DNA of 64,000 nt from Cacajao melanocephalus. Its lineage: Eukaryota; Chordata; Mammalia; Primates; Pitheciidae. This document shows positions 36,381 through 49,850 of the stretch, in pieces. The notes under the pieces were generated by a model. It made no database searches. It had not been told where the DNA came from and saw nothing but the letters and a program-made list of their open reading frames with translations. The first letter of the stretch is position 1, and every line of letters starts with the position of its first letter. The stretch is taken from positions 62,001 through 126,000 of the forward strand of contig CAUYLG010062039.1 in the NCBI GenBank assembly GCA_963573385.1, written 5' to 3'. The position numbers and the translations under genes are program-made.

Positions 36381-36615
36381 TTGAAGAGATCTATCGTGCA
36401 ACATAGTGATTACTGGTAATAACAATGTATCATATTATTGAAAATCACTAAAAGTAATTTTAAATGTTTTCATTACAAAAAAGGTAAATATGTGAACTAA
36501 TACATACATTAATTAGTTTTATTTAGGTATAACACAGGTATAGGTATACGTTTTTTGAAACATCATGTGCATAAAAATATATATAATTCTTGTCAATTTT
36601 AGAAATTTTTTAAAA
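36381..36615 (+). mobile_element. 5'-truncated L1 3' end inside L1M ORF1
   Basis: GTGCAACATAGTGATTACTG, then GTATCATATTATTGAAAATC, AGTTTTATTTAGGTATAAC and AACATCATGTGCATAAAAAT are the terminal part of an L1MA/L1MB-type element. It is flanked by AGGAGAAATAAG (36369-36380) and AGGAGAAATTAAG (36616-36628). ORF1 text continues correctly after it. Confidence 0.85.
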
Positions 36616-36979
36616 AGGAGAAATTAAGACAGATAAACAAAACTAAAGGTGTTTATTGCTAGTAGGTCTGTTCTGTGAGAAAAGCTAGAAGTAGTCCTAT
36701 AGGTTGAAATGAACAGACAATAGAGTAACTCAATGTCATAAATAAAGATGTGATAAAGATAAATACATACATAAATAAAGCTAATATTGTACTTCTGGTT
36801 TGTAATTCCTCTTTTTCTTCTGATAGAATTTTAAAGACTTTAATACTCCACTTCAGGAATGGACAGAACATCTAGACAAATGATCAAGAAAAAAATGGAA
36901 GACTTAAGACATTATAAATTAACTAGGTCTAACACATTTACATATACAAAACACTCTACCCAACAAACGAAGAAAAACG

Positions 36980-37229
36980 CTGGAGTGCAGTGGCATGATC
37001 CCAGCTCACTGAAACCTCTAACTCCCTAGTTCAAGCAATTCTCCTGCCTCCGCCTCCCAAGTAGCTGGGATTACGGGCAAGCACCACCACACTCAGCTGA
37101 TTTTTGTATTTTTAGTAGAGACAGGGTTTCACCATGCTGGCCAGGATAGTCTCAATCTCCTGATCTTGTGATCCACCTGCCTCGCCTCCCAAAGTGCTGG
37201 GATTACAGGCGTGAGCCACTGTGCCCATC
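36980..37229 (-). mobile_element. Alu lacking its 3' end, inside L1M ORF2
   Basis: It begins at CTGGAGTGCAGTGGCATGAT, so the T-tail and the first 30 or so bases of the reversed right arm are missing. It ends normally at GTGAGCCACTGTGCCCATCC. L1 text stops at GAAGAAAAACG and resumes at GAAAACATATTCTTCTG, leaving at most a 6-7-base repeat at the join. Confidence 0.9.
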
Positions 37230-37537
37230 CTGAAAACATATTCTTCTGAAGTACACATGGAATATTTGCCAAGAGAAACTATATGTTAGGCCATAAAACA
37301 ATTCTCAATTAATTTAAAAAGACAATTATAAAAAGTATCTTCTCTGACCACAATGGAATGAAACCAGAAATTAATAACAGAAGAAAAACTGGAACATTCA
37401 CAAGCATGTTAAAATTAAACAATACACTCAAACAACAAATGAGTCAAACAGGAAATACTAGGGAAATTAAGAGATTCTTTGAGATGAATAAAAATGAAAG
37501 TACAAATTACCAAAATATATGAGATGCAGCAAAAACC

Positions 37538-37771
37538 ATGCTCAGAGGGAAATTTATAGCTGTAAATGTCCACATTAAAAAAGTAAGATCTCAAATCAGC
37601 AACCTAACTTTATGCCTGAAAAAATTAGAAAAAGAAGAAAAAACTAAATCCCAAGCCAACAGAAGAATGAACATAATAAATATTAGAGCAGATATAAATG
37701 AAACAGAGAAAAAGCAAATAATAGAATCAAAAAAACGCAAAAGCTGGTTCTTTGAAAAGATAAAAATTTAG
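37538..37771 (+). pseudogene. L1M ORF2 fragment with open frame
   Basis: Seventy-seven codons stay open and read as L1 ORF2p between the endonuclease and reverse-transcriptase regions: LRGKFIAVNVHIKKVRSQIS, then LKKLEKEEKTKSQANRR and KSWFFEKIKI. The frame stops at 37771, after which L1 sequence continues with further lesions. It is a decay remnant within the L1M, with no catalytic motif. Confidence 0.85.
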
Positions 37772-38204
37772 CAAACCTTTAGCTAGACTGACTAAGAAAA
37801 AAAGAAAAAAGGACATAAATAACTAAAATCAAAAATTAAAGTGAGGCTATTTCTACTAACCTTACAGAAACTAACCTTACAGAAACTAAAAGTATCCGAA
37901 TATAATAAACAATTAGACACCAACAAATTACATAAACTAGAGGAAATAACAAGTTCCTAGAAACACACAAATTACCAATACAGATGCAGGAAGAAATACA
38001 AAATCTCAAAGAACCTATGATAAGCAAAGACATTCAAAGAGTAATCAAAATTAGTATTTAAAATCCTCCCCTAAGTGAAAAATTCTAGGACTCAAGAAAA
38101 TATTAGCAAACTAATCAAACAGTTCATAAAAGGATTATGCATGTGACCAAGTAGGATTTACTCCAGGAATATGAGGGAGGCTCAACATAAGAAAAGGTTA
38201 ATCT

Positions 38205-38801
<597 letters not shown>

Positions 38802-39904
38802 CAAAAATATTTTTTAATAAATAAAAATTAATCAATGTAACAAAACATATTAGACTAAAGGGAAAAAACAATCATCTCAGTAGATCCAGAAAAAACATTT
38901 CACAAAATTTAACACCATTCTGTGATTTTTAAAAATGTTTCAGCAAACTAGCAATAGGAAGGAACTTCTTCCATTTGATAAAAGACATATATCAAAACCC
39001 CACAACTAACATCATACTCAATAGTGAAAGACTGAAGTGTTTCCCCTAAGATCAGAAATTAGACAAGGATTCTTATTCACACCACTGATATTCAACATTT
39101 TACTAGAACTTCTAGCCAGAGTAATTAGGCAGAAAAAAGAAATAAAAGGAATGCAAATTTGAATGAAAGAAACAAAATGATCTCTACCTGTAGATGCTAT
39201 GACTCTACATATAGAAAATCCAAAGAAGACATAAACACAAAATAGTAGAGCTAATCAACAAAATCATCAAAGCTGCAAAAAGCAGTTGTTTTTCTATATA
39301 TCAGCAATGAACAATCCAAAAAGAAAATTAAGAAAATAATTCCATTTACAATAGCATCCAAAAGGATAACATACCTAGGAATAAATTTAACCAAGAAGGT
39401 AAAAGACTTGTATATTAAAAACTACAAATCATTTCTGAAAGAAATTTTAAAAGACCTAAATAAATGGAAATGCCTATGAATTTCAAAGGAGACCTAATAA
39501 AATAACCATATTTGTAGATTAATGTAACCCCATCAAAATTCCAAAGGCTACTTTTGCAAAAATAAACCAGCTGATTTTCAAATTTATATGGAATTGCAAG
39601 GAATCCCAAATGATGAAAACAACACTAAAAAAAAGAAAGTTGGAGGAATCATACTTCTTGATTTCAAAACTTACCATCAAAACCATGTGATGTTAGCATA
39701 AGGCTAGACATTTAGGCCAAGAAAATAGAATTAAGGTTCAAAAATAAACCAAACATCTATGACCGGTTGATTTTTTTACCAGGGCACCAAGACCATTCAA
39801 GGAGAATAGAATAATGTTTTCAACTGGTGATGGGATAACCAGATAATGCCATGCCAAAGAATGCCACCAGATCCCTACCTTGCTTCATATAAAAAAATTA
39901 ACTC

Positions 39905-40187
39905 TAGATAGTCCCCAGATAACCAACCTGGTTTTCCCCTTATTTCCTTCATGTATGTAGTTCTCAGAATAAATGTAGAATATGCTAGAAATGCAAAATA
40001 CTGAGAGAAGCAGGAACTATCTGAAACAGCCCAGCCTTGTTCATGTCCTTCCTAAGAAAGATAATATCTTGACTTAAGGAAGAATGGCCAGAGAGAGCCT
40101 GGACTTTGTTCCTCACCCTAGAAGCAAGGTGTACTTCAAAGCATTGACCAGTGAGTCCTGTTGTCCCTGAAGTATTTAAATATAAGT
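39905..40187. other. Unidentified insert or replacement within L1M
   Basis: L1 text is clear up to AAAAAAATTAACTC (about 39903) and again from AAACTATACAACTATTAGAA (about 40189), but the 283 bases between are not L1. They contain GATAGTCCCCAGATAACCAA, AATAAA (39970-39975) and AGAGCCTGGACTTTGTTCC. About 40 bases of L1 are missing at the join. I recognise no family. Confidence 0.65.
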
Positions 40188-41364
40188 TGAAACTATACAA
40201 CTATTAGAACAAACATAGAAATAAATCTTTATTACCTCAAATTTGGCAGTGGATTCTCAGATTTTATACCAAAAGCACAAGCAATGGAAGAAAAAAGGAG
40301 ATATTTGGACTTCATAAAAATGAAAGAAAAAATTGTACATCCAAGGACACAATTAATAGAGTGAGAGGCAAACTACAGATTGGGAGAAAACATTTGCAAA
40401 TCACATATCTGATAAGGGGTTAGTATCCAAATTACATAAAGAACTCTTACAATGCAACAACAAAAAAATAAACAACCCAATTTAAAGTGAGCAGATTTGA
40501 ATAGACATTGCTCCAAATGGCCAGCAAGCACACACAAAGATGTTCAACATTTTCAACATTATTGGTCATTAAGGAAATGCAAATCAAAACCACAATGATA
40601 TATCACTTCACTTTTACTGAGATGGCTATAATCCAAAAAAATAAAACAAAAATGCATTGGCAAAGATGTGGAGAAATTTGAACTCTTGTACATTGCTGAC
40701 CGAATGTAAAATAATGCAGCCACTGTGGAATACAGCTTGGCAGTTCCTCAAAAAGTAAACAGATAGTTAAGCATAAGCATACGGATCATAGTTACTGTAT
40801 CATCCAGCAATTCTACTCCTAGAGTTATATATCCAGGAGAAATAAAAATATGTCCACAGGAAAACTGCTACATAAATGTTTATGGCAGTATTATTCATAA
40901 GAGCGAAAAGATGGAAACAAAAGATGGTCTATCAATGGATGAATGGCTAAATAAATTTTGGCATAAACACATAATGGAATATTATTCAACTATGAAAAGA
41001 AAGAAAGTACTGACACATGGTATAACACGTTTGAGCCTCAGAAACCTTATGTTAAGTGAAAGAAGCCAGACACAAAAGGCCACATAGTATATAACTACTT
41101 TTATATGAAACATTCTAGAAGAGACAAATTTATAGAGACAAAAAGCAGATTAGTGGTTGCCAAGGGAAGCAAGGGGTGGAAGAGACAAAGATGGGGAATA
41201 GTTATTTCATGAGCAAGGGATTTTCCTCTGGGGTGATGAAAAAGTTTTGAAACTAGAGATGATGGTGGTTACACAATATTGTGAATGCAATAAATGCCGC
41301 TTAGTTACACTCTGAAACAGTTAACTGTTATGTGAATTCTACCTCAATTTTTAATAACTACATA

Positions 41365-41835
41365 CAAGTTTACTATTTTGTAGTTGTGGAGGTCAGAAGT
41401 TCAAAATCAGTTTCACTGGGCTAAGGTCAAGTTGTCAGAGGAGCTGGTTCCTTCTGGAGGCTCTGAGGGGAAAATCATTTCCTTGCCTTTTTCAGCTTCC
41501 AGACACTGCCTACATTTCTTTTATTACCTCACATCAGTGATATATCATTGTGGTTTTGGTGTGACCTGTACCTCACATCACTCCAACCTCTTGCTTACAT
41601 GGTCACATCTCCTACTGCTCTCACTCATTCTGATTTTTCTGACACCCTCTTATTATGGGTCCTTGTGTTTACATTAGGCCTACCTGGATAATCCCCCATC
41701 TCAAAATTCTTAATTTAATCACATCTGTAAACCAAATAAAGTAATATATTCACAAATTCCAAACATTAAGAACTGGACATCTATCTGAGACTGCTACAAG
41801 GGCTAGAGATCTAAACGTGGGAGTCTTGTCCAAAA
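41365..41835 (-). mobile_element. MLT-class LTR, antisense
   Basis: GGAGGTCAGAAGTTCAAAAT, then CAGTTTCACTGGGCTAAGGT, GGTTCCTTCTGGAGGCTCTG, CTACCTGGATAATCCCCCAT and AAATTCTTAATTTAATCACA follow a reversed MLT1/MLT2-type LTR. It sits immediately after the L1M terminus. Confidence 0.75.
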
Positions 41836-42694
41836 GGATGGCCTTTAAAGCACAGCAGAAGAGTACGAATACCCAACACCCTCCTTTCATAGCTTGACTG
41901 CCTCATTACCGAGGTCTTATTTTTGATTCACCGATTTTTGAAAGAAAGACACACAGTGGTTATATTATCTAATTCCTCTAGTACATGGACATTAAAATTC
42001 TTGACAATGTTTTCCTTGAAAAGATTTACAAATATTGTTCTATTGCTTTTTGTAATCACTACAGCAGAGGCTAAGTATGAAATCAGAAAAATTTTTCTTG
42101 ACTTGTAGTCAGGAAAACTGATCTTTCTGTGTGTGGAGGCAAGTTATTTCATTTCAAAAAATTTGCCAATACATATCTAAGAATGGCTTTCTTAGTTAAT
42201 GTTACCTGATATTGCAACCCTCACTGATATGTCCATTCAGTTATTTCTGTTTAGCAGGGGAGTTTCTTCATTTATCCGACGAGATTTTTTTTTAGGGTCT
42301 ATGACAATGGCAAAGAGAGATTAAGGCCTTGAGCTCACAACACTCCTATTCAAATGACAGTAAACAAAATAGTAACTTATATAATTTCAAGTGGGGATAT
42401 AAATTGTGAAGGGAAATGAAGAGAATAGAGGAAAAGATAGTAATGAGAGCAGCAGCACTCTCTCAGATGGGGACACTGAAAACCATTGAGACATAAGTCT
42501 TAGGCTGGAGAGCTGGTGGCGGACAAAGTAGGCTGCTTGAAACTGGGAAGTTAAAAATAGCAATTGTGTTTATGATTGTTACTGATCTAATTACTTGTTT
42601 TTTCTTACTGATAGTTAAGTTCTTGAGTTTAATTGCCATCTTCTGTCTTCCATGTCTGTAATCTTCTTGTTCATTGTTTCTATGTATTTATCAA
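41836..42694. other. Unique DNA
   Basis: No element recognised. The 61-codon frame at 41923-42108 lacks any known motif. Confidence 0.5.
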
Positions 42695-42925
42695 ACATAG
42701 CATTTACTATATGCTAACCCCTGGTTTAAGAACTATATCAATAGCAGTTGATTTAATTTAAATATAAATCCCTTTGAGGCAGGTACTGTTATTAGTCCCA
42801 TTTTACAGTTGAGAACACTAAGAAGTTATGTAACTAGCCCAATGTCACACTGCTAGTGTAAATGGGGTCAGTATTTGCACCCAGGGAATACATCTTCAGA
42901 GCCTATAGTCTTGATTCCACCTATG
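42695..42925 (-). mobile_element. MIR SINE, antisense
   Basis: AGGCAGGTACTGTTATTAGT, then CCCATTTTACAGTTGAGAAC, AAGTTATGTAACTAGCCCAA and TGTCACACTGCTAGTG reproduce reversed MIR. Confidence 0.85.
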
Positions 42926-44039
42926 TTGATTCTCCACTTATTACTGTGTCCATATTTCTCTCCAATCTGGAAAAAAACAAACTAGTTTGTCATCAATATC
43001 ATTGCTTCAGTCTTCTGGGTTGTCAATTTTGATATTTTCTGCTTCAGTAGGATTAAATTCTTCAATTTATGTTTAATTTCTTTTGTCATTCTCATTATCA
43101 CTATTTCAGGCAATTTCCTCCTCATAGTTTTTGTTCCTGTTTCATGGAAGCCAAAACTTCATGCATCCTTCAAGGGATTTCAAGAAGTTTCTCAATGTTT
43201 TCTTCCACATCACTTGTTATGCAATCTTTTTAATATATTCCATGTTGGGCTTTTCTTGCTCTCCAGTCTTAAAATTAAAAGAGATGCATTCAGAGTTAGT
43301 GTTTGCCAGCAGGTGCAGTGTGTATAACTCCCTTTATCCCACTTGCTGACAACCTTGATTTTGGTAAAACCCTTTCCCACATATATATTAAATAGTAAGA
43401 AGGCAGGAAGATATGCACAGGTATCCAGAGCTCCATGGGTCTAACAGATGCTCACCTAGTATAACTATATTGCAAAATGCCTTTTTTCAATTTCCTGGCT
43501 CATGAAGACTCTAAAATAATGAAGTACACCCAAATTAAGTCCAGCATGCCATGCTACCAGTTCTTCCTATCTGCAGAGCTTTACTCTCTGAAACTACATC
43601 TTCCATGTAATAAAATAAAAAAAATCCATTATCCTTATTTCCTTCCTCCTCAAAAGTTTTATTGGAGTTTTATTCTCTCAGGAGACATGGAAAGGAGAAT
43701 TACTGGGTAGGAGAAGAGGAAAACCGTATTCTGACATCTTAAAGAACAGTTAAACAGGAGAAGAGACAGGGCAGTGTTTAGGTGGTGGGCTCCAGTTCTG
43801 ATTGTTCACAGCAGACTACTTTGAGGGCTGGTGACTGAGTGGTCATGGTTATTAAATATTTTTAATATCGCCCCTGGGTAGAAATATATTCTGCAGGAGG
43901 TCATGCTTCCTTTGTTTTCATTGGCAAAGTATATGTTGTCCCCCAACTGCAGTTCTCATTTTTTTATAACTCTTGTAATCTTTGCGGGTGCTCTCACAGA
44001 TTCTGATAGTACATTGGCTCTCATCTTTGTTGTTGGTGT
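42926..44039. other. Unique DNA
   Basis: No repeat or gene recognised over 1.1 kb. Confidence 0.5.
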
Positions 44040-44150
44040 AGTTCATTCACTCCCCAAATACTAATTAAGAAATTACAATGAGCCAAGCACTGTGCTAGAC
44101 CCTCAGGCTGCAACTCTAAGCCAAAAATGCATGCCTCTGTTCCCACAAAT
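44040..44150 (-). mobile_element. L2 3' end, antisense
   Basis: GTTCATTCACTCCCCAAATA, then GAGCCAAGCACTGTGCTAGA and CCCTCAGGCTGCAACTC follow the reversed L2 terminus. Confidence 0.65.
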
Positions 44151-44284
44151 TTTCATCTTATGTCTTCATAGTTGGAATCTGGAGAACTTTCCAGAACTGC
44201 CATCCAGAAATCATTTTAAACTGGAAAATTATAATGTTCTTCTAATGAAAATCATGAGCAAAGCCGTGTGAAAAATAGAAAAGA

Positions 44285-44455
44285 AGCACTGGGCTAGAAA
44301 TCAAGACAGCTTTAGTTCTCATCCTTGATCTGCCACTAATATCTGGGAACTTTGTGTGAATCACTTAACCCCTCACAGTTTCCATTCCTACATGTAAAAT
44401 GACTGGGTTGAACCAGATTCTCTCCAAGATCCCTTCCAGCCATAAAATTGTATGT
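44285..44455 (+). mobile_element. MIR3-type SINE
   Basis: GGGCTAGAAATCAAGACAGC, then TCTGCCACTAATATCTGGGA, AATCACTTAACCCCTCACAG, GTAAAATGACTGGGTTGAAC and AAGATCCCTTCCAGCCATAA cover MIR3 to its 3' part. Confidence 0.85.
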
Positions 44456-45039
44456 TCCCAAGATAAATGTTCTTCCCATTAAAGTGGGTGTTTTGAAAGC
44501 CATTTTTTATCAGTGGATCTCAAACCTTATGTTTACCAATACAGTAGTCTGATTCTCCTGACCCTCTTTATACCATTCCTAATAAGAAATGTACCAACCA
44601 TATGTGAAACATATGGGGTCTGTCCAAAGGCCATGAAAGATACATAAATTTCACAAGTGAAAGATGCAAAACACATGTTGACACATCTCAAATCCACATG
44701 CACATTTTGGTTACGGTTTAATGGTAGTTAATTTTGAAGGTTCTTCAGAAGTCCATTTAAGATACTTCTATAGAAATGGCTTTTAGATGGGGCCCAAAAG
44801 GTCCTTGTGTAAAAACAAGTAAAGTTGTCTAAATTTCTGTGAGGTAGCCTGGGAAATGGAAGCCTTCTAAAGTTAGTCAGAGAGTTAGGCATTTCACACC
44901 TTGCAGCATCTTGATAAAGTCAGAATAAAATAGAAGGATAAGCAAATATCAAACTTAGGAGACTGTAGGCTCACCTACGAACCCACAGTGAAAAGACACA
45001 GCTGGGCCATCTGCTTTGGCCATCAGACCTTATTTGGGG
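44456..45039. other. Unique DNA
   Basis: ATCAGTGGATCTCAAACCTT at about 44510 resembles an hAT end, but no matching partner end was found. Nothing else. Confidence 0.45.
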
Positions 45040-45390
45040 CCCTCTTCCAGAGTTTTGCATGTGCCGACCACACAAGTGTAAGTTCATGCCCTTCCTCCTG
45101 CCTGCTGAATGCTCATTCCTCAGGACTCTGCTCAAACATCCCCTCCTTTGTGAAGCCTTCCCTAACCTCTCTACACAAATGGGCCACTTCTCCATTTGTT
45201 CCATCATCACTGTTGCACTCTTTCTCACTCTACATTTATTACTGATCTGTCATACTGAATAGCATTTGTTTGTTTTTCACGTTGAATAATACTTACTGAG
45301 TAATAAATATGCTTTTGTGATCTGTGATCCTGGTGCCTAGCAATATGCTTGACATGTGGTTAGTGAACCTGTGAGCCAACGAATGAATGT
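45040..45390 (+). mobile_element. L2 LINE 3' region
   Basis: CTGCTCAAACATCCCCTCCT, then TTGTGAAGCCTTCCCTAACC, ATTTATTACTGATCTGTCAT, GGTGCCTAGCAATATGCTTG and CAACGAATGAATG follow L2 to its terminus. The two overlapping plus-strand open frames here (to 45262) are L2 3' sequence, not genes. Confidence 0.8.
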
Positions 45391-45847
45391 CTGTTGACAC
45401 TCAAAGTCAGAGTCAATGGGATATTGATCTTAGAGGAATAAAAGTCAATATCATGTATCAAAACAGAAACCTCAACTTTGTGAATTTTCTATCATGGAAG
45501 AACTCAAACTCTGTTTGAAAGAAAAACATAACCAAGTCAAGAAAAATATAGTAAGCACCTGCTACATGGTGTCCCATACATCCTGCATCCAAGAGAGTTT
45601 ATAAGAAAAGAAAAAACAAAACAAAACAAAAACATAGGGTTACCTTCAAGTTGCTTGCTGTTAAAGTTGAGAAGAAAGCTGTAGGCTCATATTACAGACA
45701 ATAATGTAAGACCTCTCTTAAGCTGGTGGTCACTGATATACAGCTCTAGGGTACCTGAGCGGAATCAAGGCCTGACCAATCAGAGCCAGCTATCAGCAAA
45801 GACTAGAAGCCAGTAAAGCTTTCATAATACTGATGCTCCCAACTATC
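45391..45847. other. Unique DNA with an AAAAC microsatellite
   Basis: An A-rich AAAAC repeat lies at about 45605-45632. No gene or other element recognised. Confidence 0.55.
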
Positions 45848-46188
45848 TTTGAAACTTGCACTCTCCAATCAGGTGGCCGCTAGCCACCAGGGGCTATTGA
45901 ACATTTGAAACATGGCCAGCTTAAACTGGAATGTGCTATAATTGCTAAAGACACAACAAATTCCAAAGACCTAGTTCAGAAGAAAAAGAATGTAAAACGA
46001 CCTCATTTATTTTTTATATTGATTATATATTAAAATGTTAAAATGACAATATTTCAGATATACTGGGTATTATAAAATATTAAAATAAAATTCCCTGGTT
46101 TTTAAAAACTTTTTACAATGTAGCTGCCAGAAAAGTATAAATTACCTGTGGCTCACATTATATTTCTGTTGGCCAGTGCCTTTCTAAA
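45848..46188 (+). mobile_element. hAT-like non-autonomous DNA transposon
   Basis: CACTCTCCAATCAGGTGGCC, then GCTAGCCACCAGGGGCTATT, GAACATTTGAAACATGGCCA, ATTTTTTATATTGATTATAT, GTGGCTCACATTATATTTCT and GTTGGCCAGTGCC match a known 340-base mammalian MITE whose ends read CAGTGCTGTCCAATAG and its complement. I cannot fix the MER number. Confidence 0.7.
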
Positions 46189-47204
46189 CCATTCTTTTTC
46201 TTAGTCCCAGGGACTACCTCCTTATCTGCTTAGTTACCTTTGGTCTTTGGGGATAGTTACCGGGAAGCTCTTGAAGGACCAGCTATCTCAAGGCCCAGAG
46301 TATGTGCTTGCATGAAAAATTAATGTAGATTCATCAAGGCAGGAGGCCCTGTCCAGTAGCCAACTCAATGGACTTCATGTCAACAACCATTGGTGTCTGT
46401 GTGGTTCCCTTCAGTTCTGCCTGAATTTCCTTTTCATGGCTGGGAGAAAATTATAAAGAGGGGTTGATATTTTCCACAAGCCTATACTGATAAGAGCAAG
46501 TGGTCCAGGCTGAGATCAATAAACCCATATGTCTACTAAGGCCAGGCAGGTAACATAAACAAGTGAAGCAAGCCAAGTGTATTCTTTCAATACAGGCATG
46601 CTCTGCCTGGATATGAAACACACAGGGATTTTCTTCACTTCCCCAAAGAAATATGCCCTCTTCCTTTCCTTTTCTCTTTGTTTTGGAAACTTATGATGTT
46701 CTTGGCCAATTTTTCATTTTTCTGCTTTTGCTATAAAAAGAAATTTTGCTCAACTTTTAACTCAATTTAAGAATAAAAACAAAATAGTGAAAACAATGAT
46801 AAATTGCAACTGACACTTGCCTCAGTGCAGGGACTCAGAGGGAATTGTGGGGACTATGGAGAAGTGGGGAATGCAGGTCCCACCCACAGCAGCAGCCCTG
46901 ACTCAGCGCCAGCCAGTAGGTGCCAAGTGGTAACACAGGCCCCCAGTGGCCACATCTGATTTTTCAAGAGAAGCCAGAAACCTGCATATTTATGTGAAAT
47001 CTCCTAATTTTCAAGTGTTGCCAAGTAATTCAAAATGTTTTCAAAATATAGTGTAGGCCAGAATTCTGCGATCTGAACAAAATATATCTACAGACTAAGT
47101 CTGGCTCATGGGCAACCAATTTGCAATCATATCTAGTTCCAGACTAGACATCATCTACCTAGTAGGGAATAAAAAGAGGAAAGGAAATTAGTACTTTTGA
47201 ATAG
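46189..47204. other. Unique DNA
   Basis: No element or gene recognised over 1 kb. Confidence 0.5.
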
Positions 47205-47350
47205 TTACTATATACCTGGAACTTCATTTCTTTTCCCTCATTTGATCATCCCAACAGCCTTAGAAGTAGTAACAGCCTCATTTGCATAACTGAAGAAACA
47301 GAAATTGATTTAAGTGATTTGCTCAAGATAACTCAATGAGAAACTTCCAA
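47205..47350 (-). mobile_element. MIR SINE, antisense
   Basis: TTGATCATCCCAACAGCCTT, then AGAAGTAGTAACAGCCTCAT, ACTGAAGAAACAGAAATTGA and GATTTGCTCAAGATAACTCA resemble reversed MIR. Confidence 0.7.
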
Positions 47351-47399
47351 ACTAAAGGGATTTGTTTACTTCTTGATCCCTAAACATATCTTCATTCCT

Positions 47400-47650
47400 G
47401 TACTTCCTGCTTTCTCCCAGCTTGGGAGACCTCACCCAGTTCCCTGACATCTAAGACCTTCCCTGATCAGCCCAGCCCTCACCTGCCTGCTCAAATCTTC
47501 CGGGTGCTCACTCCCTGGATGCATTCTTGGCAATCAGAAATTGAGCATGTCTTTTTCATGTCTTCCCAGGCAGGCAAGGACTACAGCCAATGTTTTTGAA
47601 CCCTCAGCATGAATCATGAGCACCTTCATTTAACACAGGCACAAAATATA
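47400..47650 (+). mobile_element. Weak L2-like fragment
   Basis: CATCTAAGACCTTCCCTGAT, then CAGGCAAGGACTACAG and TTTTTGAACCCTCAGCATG loosely follow the L2 3' region. The match is poor. Confidence 0.35.
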
Positions 47651-48284
47651 TTTGTTGGTTTTAATACACATCACTTGGCTTGCCTACTCGTCTCCCACCC
47701 CACCCCTTTTTGTGTGTGTTCTCTTCATATCCTTCATCCTCTTTCACTTGAATAGTTTGCATTGATTCTTTATTACAATGCTGACTAAAGGACCCACAGA
47801 ACATGAAAACAGGTGTTGAGGAAAAACAGCTTAATGACCAGCCCTTACAAGCCTTTATTGGCTCCATAGGAACCAGGGACCCAGAGGGAGTCAGGGTTGG
47901 TTTGAGGTTAGTGAAGACTGAAGTCACAGTGTTGGAAGGAGAATCCAGTCTTATAGACAAACTACAAATGAGAAGTGTTAATCCCAGAAGGTTTACACTT
48001 TCTGGGGCCCTCTTCCTCCAACTTCTTGCTCTTTCCCAGAATGGCTGTATTCCTTTTTCTCTTCAGCACAATGAAATTACCTTTGGCCAAACTCAGTGGT
48101 CCCCATTCAAACAAATGGCTTCAAGCAGAAAGAAGCTCCTTCTCTCTTCCTCCAGATTAGGTTGCCAGCTGCCCAAATCTACCCAGGGGAACCTCTAGCA
48201 ACCACTTTTGTATCCCATTAAGGGGAGCCAATATAGTAACAACCAGAGTCATGCATATTCCTGAAGCAACTTATTTTCACATCC
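47651..48284. other. Unique DNA, longest open frame in the window
   Basis: The 131-codon plus-strand frame at 47803-48198 is the longest open frame in the window. It has no signal, transmembrane pattern or family motif that I can see. A frame of this length is expected by chance in 64 kb, so I do not call a gene. Confidence 0.5.
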
Positions 48285-48440
48285 CTTATTTTGTTTGACA
48301 TTTACAGTAGCCTGACAATTAGCAAGCAGATGTCATTAAGACCATTTTACAGATGAGGAAACTGTGGACATAGAGGTTAAGTGATTTGCCTACATCATAA
48401 GACAACACTAACACTTGAACATAATCTTCTGAACCTTTAA
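48285..48440 (-). mobile_element. MIR SINE, antisense
   Basis: CATTTTACAGATGAGGAAAC, then TGTGGACATAGAGGTTAAGT and GATTTGCCTACATCATAAGA are reversed MIR core. Confidence 0.85.
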
Positions 48441-48539
48441 GTGGTTTCCTCTTGGGAATTTTTTTTTTGTATTTCACAATAATTTTTATTCTTCTGACTT
48501 GAAAAGTTTTACCTCTCTATAGTTTAAGATTGGGAAAAT

Positions 48540-49215
<676 letters not shown>

Positions 49216-49399
49216 ATAAACAGTGAAATTTTTATTTAGGATGTATAGTGAACCACGCAATTAATGAAAATTTCAGGACAACAAGCTTGAGCATTCCATA
49301 AATGTCAGACGCTGGGTTCATGGGCAGTAAAAGCTATGGGCACCGTTTTCTGAGGGGTCACCTCTTTTCACTTTTGCATTAAACTATTTCCCAAATTTT

Positions 49400-49850
49400 A
49401 TCACTTCCTACTGCCCCTGCCCTAGTTCAAGGGACTTCTACTGTTGTTCCCCAACTGGTCTTCTGTCCCTAGCCTCCTCTGTCCCAAATTCATCCTCTAT
49501 CTAACAGCCTAGATGAGCCTTCTAAGGTTGAATCTATGCCATTCTGAAAAGGGAAAGCCTTCACTGAATTCCCATAGCCTCCCAGAAAAAAATAAAAATA
49601 AAAATCCAGAGTTGCTTAACATCTGACACTGTAAAATCAGAATCAAAAGTAAATTCTGGCACGTAGCAAGCATTCAATAAATGGCCCTTCCACATACGTT
49701 TTTATCCCTCAGCCTCTAGATCTGTTGGTGCTCATACATATGTTCTGAATGTTTTCCTTCGTCCAATTAGGCTGGAAGTTCCCTGACCACAGAGTTCCCA
49801 GTCTGTTTCTCTCTCCAGCCTATCACAGCTTCCAGCAAAGGCCTTCCTTT
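49400..49850 (+). mobile_element. L2 LINE fragment
   Basis: TTCCCCAACTGGTCTTCTGT, then GATGAGCCTTCTAAGGTTGA, ACTGAATTCCCATAGCCTCC and, further on, GGCTGGAAGTTCCCTGACCA with CAGTCTGTTTCTCTCTCCAG follow L2 order. GGCACGTAGCAAGCATTCAA at about 49659 is a second LINE or MIR terminus between them. Confidence 0.6.

Noticed and set aside
44510..44560. hAT end CAGTGGATCTCAAACCTT
   Set aside because: No matching inverted end or internal MER5 sequence was found downstream.
47803..48198. 131-codon open frame, the longest in the window, as a candidate gene
   Set aside because: No start context, domain, low-complexity bias or splice pattern supports it, and frames of this length are expected by chance in 64 kb of 40% GC DNA.
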